This document shows positions 38,026-41,677 of a stretch of DNA of 41,677 nt, in pieces. The position numbers were made by a program, and so were the translations under genes. The number at the start of each line of letters is the position of its first letter. The first letter of the stretch is position 1. The notes beneath the pieces were generated by a model. That model was not told the DNA's origin. It saw only the letters and a program-made list of their open reading frames with translations, and searched no databases. The DNA comes from an uncultured Ruminococcus sp. (lineage in GTDB: Bacteria; Bacillota; Clostridia; Oscillospirales; Ruminococcaceae), in NCBI GenBank assembly GCA_900543145.1, contig UQPZ01000017.1, forward strand, positions 1 through 41,677. Direction: 5' to 3'.

Positions 38026-40929
38026 TTATTTCTTTCTTGTGATAACGCCGATTGCAGACAATAAGATTATCCCCGCTGCCGCAGCTGATGTCGCTCCGGT
38101 GTTGGGGTTGGACGATCCGTTGGCTCCTGAGTTGGCATTGCTCGTTGTATTTGCATTGCTATTAGAGCTTGCGGAATCTGTCTTTGTTGTGCTGCTATTG
38201 GATTCGTCGGTTTTACTCGACGAATTATCGGTTTTGGAATCTGTTTTTGATGAGGAATCGGCGTCTGTATCGGACGAGCTTTCGGAATCTGGCGTTGATT
38301 CTGAATCAGGAATTGATTCTGATGAAGGCTCTGACGAAGAATCATCCGTCTTTTCAACAAGTCCTGTAACAGCCGTTTCAAGTGCTGTTTTAGCGGCTTC
38401 GATGTCTGCTTTTTCAGCTTCGTCCGGCAGTTCTTTTGCGGCTGTTAAAGCGGCTGTAAGTGCTGCATAGCTTTCCTCGGTGTAGGTTTCTCCGCTTATC
38501 AATTCCGCTTCTGCGATTTCTGCTTTCAACTCATCAAATGCAAGCGTTCTGTCGGTTACAGCTTTTACAACTTGACCTACATTATTAATGTATTCAATCT
38601 TTGTTATGCCGTAAACGTAATCAGAAGCATTTGACCATGCCCATGTATATACCGATACGTCTACTTTATCTCCGACAGCTATCGGATTTTTCAGTGGAAG
38701 ATCCGCTGTGAAGCCTTTTGCTCCTGCGGTTTCCGTTAAATCAGTTCCCATTGTTTTTAGATAGCTTTCCGTTCCGGCGATATTTGCTTTCATTTCAATA
38801 CTTGCGTACTGATTAAATGAAACGTCTGAAGCGCAGTCAAAGGTTATTCTTATTTTGGTTGCTTCCGCTGTTTCTTCATCCGCTGTAAAATCTGCAATCT
38901 TTGTTTCTACTGCATTTTTGTTAATTATCGCTATTGGATCACCGGGTATTTCATAGTTTTCCGGCTTAAGCTCAAGCCCTGTTTTAGCTGTCTTTAGTTC
39001 GCTGATTACGGCAATATATTCAGACCTTAGCCCGTCGTTTATAGCTTTAGCCTTACTTATTGCTGTTTCAACAGGTAACCAACTATCTTCTGTATAATCA
39101 TTTTTATTCAATGCCTCAAATTCAGCAATTATCTCGTTCATTTCAGCTATTATATCAGAAGCGTTCCGTTTGGTTACAGCCGCCTGCGCTGCTATTAAAT
39201 CGGCATAGGCTTTGTCTATTTCATCTTGAGTTGCTGTTTCGCTGTAATATACAGTAGCTGAAGAAGAAGCAATATCGTTTAAATTACTTAAATTATCATA
39301 ATCTGTGTTGGTTTTTCCTTTTACAAAGTTATTTGCCTCAACCAACGCATTTTTAAGTTCAATTACATTAGTTGTTTTTAACTTTATATTACTATATGCT
39401 GTATTCAGTTCTTCAAGAGCCTTATTTACTTCTGCTTGAGTTGCTGTGTCCTTACCATTTACTGTTACTGCCGAATTATGAGCTCTGCTTAATGCATCCC
39501 AACCTGTATACAGACCTCTCTCTAATCCTAAACCATTTCTATATGCACTGATTTCTTCTATTTTTTCATTAAGAGCAGTTTTATCAACGATTTCCTCAAC
39601 ATTATCGAAAGCAGCAGCTAATAAATTCGTCGCATTATTTACTTCTTCCTGAGTTGCAGACCCATTATTATATACTGCCTTTGCATTTTCAAGCTCTGTT
39701 TCCAAAGCTTCGATGTTTGTATATTTGGTTTTGTCAATCCCTGACAGGAAGCTTTCTACTTCATCTATTTTAAATGATAATGAAATTTTATTTGCCTTTG
39801 AAGTTTCATTACCCATTTCAGTATCAATCACTATACTACCTGGCCAGTTATACGATTCCAATGTGCTTTTACAATTTTCATTTTTTACATATGCGACAGC
39901 ATCGGAATTAATCCCAGTAAAAGCATTAGAGCTATCTATTGTAATGGAATCTGCATAAATGTACAAACCTTTTAGTGAAGTGCAATTATTAAATGCTCTT
40001 GAAGCTATTTTAAAAGGTGATCCGTTGTATTCATAAGTTATATCTTGAATTGAAGAACAATTTCTAAATAACGAACTCGCAGCTTGTGTATAAGTCTGCG
40101 GAAATACTATTTTTGTAAAATAATCATTGCTTTGAAACAGCCGTTGTTCTCCGTATTCATTAACAGGATAGGTCACTCCGTTCTCAGTATAAGTTTCAGG
40201 CATTTTCATTTCTGTAATGTTATTAAGAATTGTTTGATAATCTTCTACTAATGATTCGGGATAAGCTACATTTTCATATATCATCCATGTAAATATGTCT
40301 GTAGTAGAATTTAATTCAGGTTTATCATTTTTAACAATTTCAATATTACCTGGCCAGTTATACGATTCCAATGTGGTTTTACAACTTTCATTTTTAACGT
40401 ATGCGATTACATTGGAATTAACTCCGGTAAAAGCATTAGAGCTATCTATTATAATGGTATCAGTATTAATATACAATTTTTTCAACGAAGTGCAATTATT
40501 AAATGCTCTTGAAGCTATTTTAAAAGATGATCCATTATATTCGTAAGTTATTTCTTGAATTGATGAACAATTTCTAAATAACGAACTTGCAGCTTGTGTA
40601 TAAGTCTGAGGAAATACTATTTTTGTAAAATAGTCGTTGCTTTGAAACAGCCGTTGTTCTCCGTATTCATTAACAGGGTAGGTTATTCCATTCTCAGTAT
40701 AGGTTTCAGGCATTTTTATTTCCGTAGTGTTATTGAGAATTGTCTGATAATCTTCCACTAATGATTCAGGATAAGCTATATTTTCATATACTACCCATGT
40801 AAATATGTCTGTAGTAGAAATTAATTCTGAGTTATTTTCGGCAATAGCCGAAAAACCCATTGCATTAATTCCTAAAAGTCCTGTCAGTAAAACGCCTAAA
40901 ACACGTTTTAAATTTCTAATTCTTTTCAT
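38026..40929 (-). CDS. Large surface protein: BspA-like leucine-rich repeats, FIVAR domains, NPNTG sorting tail
   Basis: 967 residues from the ATG at 40929, preceded by AGGAGGGTTAAT. A signal peptide ends near residue 31 (SAIAE). Two near-identical modules of 170 residues follow, each holding LRR_5/BspA-type units (FTKIVFPQTYTQAASSLFRN, ASRAFNNCTSLK). Then come several FIVAR three-helix modules (TQEEVNNATNLLAAAF, TQAEVNKALEELNTAYSNI, TQDEIDKAYADLIAAQAAV) around a beta-rich domain (about residues 660-790, possibly carbohydrate-binding). A Ser/Asp/Thr-rich linker and NPNTGA, a hydrophobic span and RKK end the protein. Likely sortase-anchored adhesin that binds host or plant glycan. Stands downstream of, and on the same strand as, the GH5 gene. 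Confidence 0.85.
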   Translation of the reverse strand: MKRIRNLKRVLGVLLTGLLGINAMGFSAIAENNSELISTTDIFTWVVYENIAYPESLVEDYQTILNNTTEIKMPETYTENGITYPVNEYGEQRLFQSNDYFTKIVFPQTYTQAASSLFRNCSSIQEITYEYNGSSFKIASRAFNNCTSLKKLYINTDTIIIDSSNAFTGVNSNVIAYVKNESCKTTLESYNWPGNIEIVKNDKPELNSTTDIFTWMIYENVAYPESLVEDYQTILNNITEMKMPETYTENGVTYPVNEYGEQRLFQSNDYFTKIVFPQTYTQAASSLFRNCSSIQDITYEYNGSPFKIASRAFNNCTSLKGLYIYADSITIDSSNAFTGINSDAVAYVKNENCKSTLESYNWPGSIVIDTEMGNETSKANKISLSFKIDEVESFLSGIDKTKYTNIEALETELENAKAVYNNGSATQEEVNNATNLLAAAFDNVEEIVDKTALNEKIEEISAYRNGLGLERGLYTGWDALSRAHNSAVTVNGKDTATQAEVNKALEELNTAYSNIKLKTTNVIELKNALVEANNFVKGKTNTDYDNLSNLNDIASSSATVYYSETATQDEIDKAYADLIAAQAAVTKRNASDIIAEMNEIIAEFEALNKNDYTEDSWLPVETAISKAKAINDGLRSEYIAVISELKTAKTGLELKPENYEIPGDPIAIINKNAVETKIADFTADEETAEATKIRITFDCASDVSFNQYASIEMKANIAGTESYLKTMGTDLTETAGAKGFTADLPLKNPIAVGDKVDVSVYTWAWSNASDYVYGITKIEYINNVGQVVKAVTDRTLAFDELKAEIAEAELISGETYTEESYAALTAALTAAKELPDEAEKADIEAAKTALETAVTGLVEKTDDSSSEPSSESIPDSESTPDSESSSDTDADSSSKTDSKTDNSSSKTDESNSSTTKTDSASSNSNANTTSNANSGANGSSNPNTGATSAAAAGIILLSAIGVITRKK
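39838..40827. repeat. 510-base tandem duplication inside the BspA-like gene
   Basis: Two copies (about 39838-40317 and 40348-40827) repeat with a 510-base offset. Long stretches are identical, for example the segment starting TGGCCAGTTATACGATTCC at 39841 and 40351. Each copy encodes 170 residues. The near identity at third codon positions points to a recent duplication or ongoing gene conversion. Confidence 0.88.
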
Positions 40930-40943
40930 ATTAACCCTCCTAA

Positions 40944-40983
40944 TAAAAAAACAGTGTCTGCATTTAGCAGCCACTGTTTTTTA
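40944..40983 (-). terminator. Terminator between the GH5 gene and the BspA-like gene
   Basis: ACAGTG-T-CTGC (40951-40961) pairs with GCAG-C-CACTGT (40967-40977), with T runs on both strands. It could work in both directions. It leaves the BspA-like gene only about 15 bases for its own promoter, so partial read-through from the GH5 gene is likely. Confidence 0.8.
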
Positions 40984-40997
40984 ATGATTCTATTATT

Positions 40998-41677
40998 TTA
41001 AATCCCCATAATTGCTTCAATTAACATATTACCTGTTGTAGTTACTTCATTGGTATCTCTATTGAATAAACCAAAACCATAATTACCATTAACGCCATTA
41101 TCCCAATAAGCCGTTACAATATCATACTGCGCAGCATACATATTTAAATTCTCTAAATATGTAGCTCTTTCTATAGTATTATCCTTGTCAACCGCACCAT
41201 ATTCACCTATAATAACAGGCATTTTTATATTATCTGTATTTGCAAAATCACTTATCTTTTTTAATTGATTCTGCATATACATTCTATCGGATATAACACC
41301 CCAATCTATTACATCATCTGTTTCTTCCAATGTAAAATCATAAGGATCGTAATAATGAACTGAAAGCATTAATCTGTCTGTTTCACCATTGTCATTCGGT
41401 TTTACGAAACCATTTACAGTGTTATCAATGTTTGCGTTGTAACCATTTACAATCAGTACACGATCGCTATTATTTCCGCCTGCATTTCTTACAGCGGTCA
41501 CGAATGTCTGATTTAATGCGTTTACATTGTTTAGCTGATAGGTTTCTGGATCAGCGTTATAATTTCCATTGTTAAGCTCGTTAAAGCCCTCAAATATCAG
41601 CTTCTGATCGTAATCTGCAAATGTATTTGCTATTGATGACCAAACTCCCGCAAATTTGTTTTGTACAGCAGTAAAAT
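40998..41677 (-). CDS. GH5 cellulase/endoglucanase, 5' part outside the window
   Basis: The last 226 residues are present; the frame is open to the window edge, so the gene starts beyond it. It cleaves internal beta-1,4-glucan or related links outside the cell. Both catalytic Glu are seen: the acid/base in LIFEGFNELNN near the start of the fragment, and the nucleophile in MPVIIGEYGAVDK. MLSVHYYDPYDF and TAYWDNG are also typical of the GH5 barrel (possibly subfamily 4). The protein ends right after the barrel (MLIEAIMGI), with no dockerin or carbohydrate-binding module at the C-terminus; such modules could be on the missing N-terminal side. Forms a surface and polysaccharide-use locus with the BspA-like gene. 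Confidence 0.93.
   Translation of the reverse strand, partial: FTAVQNKFAGVWSSIANTFADYDQKLIFEGFNELNNGNYNADPETYQLNNVNALNQTFVTAVRNAGGNNSDRVLIVNGYNANIDNTVNGFVKPNDNGETDRLMLSVHYYDPYDFTLEETDDVIDWGVISDRMYMQNQLKKISDFANTDNIKMPVIIGEYGAVDKDNTIERATYLENLNMYAAQYDIVTAYWDNGVNGNYGFGLFNRDTNEVTTTGNMLIEAIMGI

Overview
The window looks like part of a chromosome of a fibre-degrading gut or rumen Bacillota (Clostridia, Oscillospirales), most likely Ruminococcus or a close relative. The signs are a GH5 endoglucanase fragment, GH2 beta-galactosidase, NPxTG-type wall-sorting tails, Thr/Ser-rich stalks on surface lipoproteins, MurT/GatD, a teichoic-acid-type export cluster, strong GGAGG ribosome binding sites and TTGACA-17-TATAAT promoters. 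The genus is an inference; no rRNA is present.

Region 1 (1 to about 13.2 kb) is the right-hand part of an integrative conjugative element whose left end lies outside the window. It carries a lipoprotein, an AbrB-type regulator with a zinc ribbon, small unknown ORFs, a type IV secretion segment (a separate VirB4-N-domain-like protein, the VirB4 ATPase and a membrane-anchored degenerate LytM protein), an AT-rich cargo pair (three-Cys-motif radical-SAM-like protein and its partner TcmP, with their own promoter), a membrane protein with an extracellular Big2 domain, a double winged-helix protein, a tyrosine integrase and a very AT-rich orphan gene on the minus strand.

Region 2 (about 13.2 to 14.2 kb) has no credible protein gene. 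A near-consensus plus-strand promoter, back-to-back with the likely promoter of the AT-rich orphan, is followed by roughly 640 nt packed with strong hairpins and ending in an 11-bp GC-rich helix. I read it as a large ornate structured RNA; ROOL-type RNA is the class it most resembles in size, host and tRNA-proximal mobile context, but I cannot confirm that from memory. It converges with a tRNA-Pro(GGG)/tRNA-Arg(CCT) pair on the minus strand. The 3' end of tRNA-Arg is a plausible integration site for the element.

Region 3 (14.3 to 32.8 kb) is ordinary chromosome, mostly minus strand: GH2 beta-galactosidase with a promoter-overlapping operator, a four-gene teichoic-acid-type operon (GT2, TagB-like, TagG-like, TagH-like), gatD/murT, divergent ktrB/ktrA (plus strand), a WG-repeat lipoprotein, a Spx/ArsC-like protein, dtd, an aldose-1-epimerase-like gene, a CpsC/CpsD exopolysaccharide control pair, an SH3-domain lipoprotein and an amidohydrolase.

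Region 4 (33 kb to the end) is a surface and secretome region: a large membrane-anchored protein with thrombospondin type-3 calcium motifs and a von Willebrand A domain, an NPQAG-tailed secreted protein and a Ser/Ala-rich lipoprotein that share an upstream CcpA/LacI-like operator, a large BspA-like/FIVAR surface protein with an NPNTG tail, and the 3' part of a GH5 cellulase gene. These would together serve attachment to and breakdown of plant polysaccharide.
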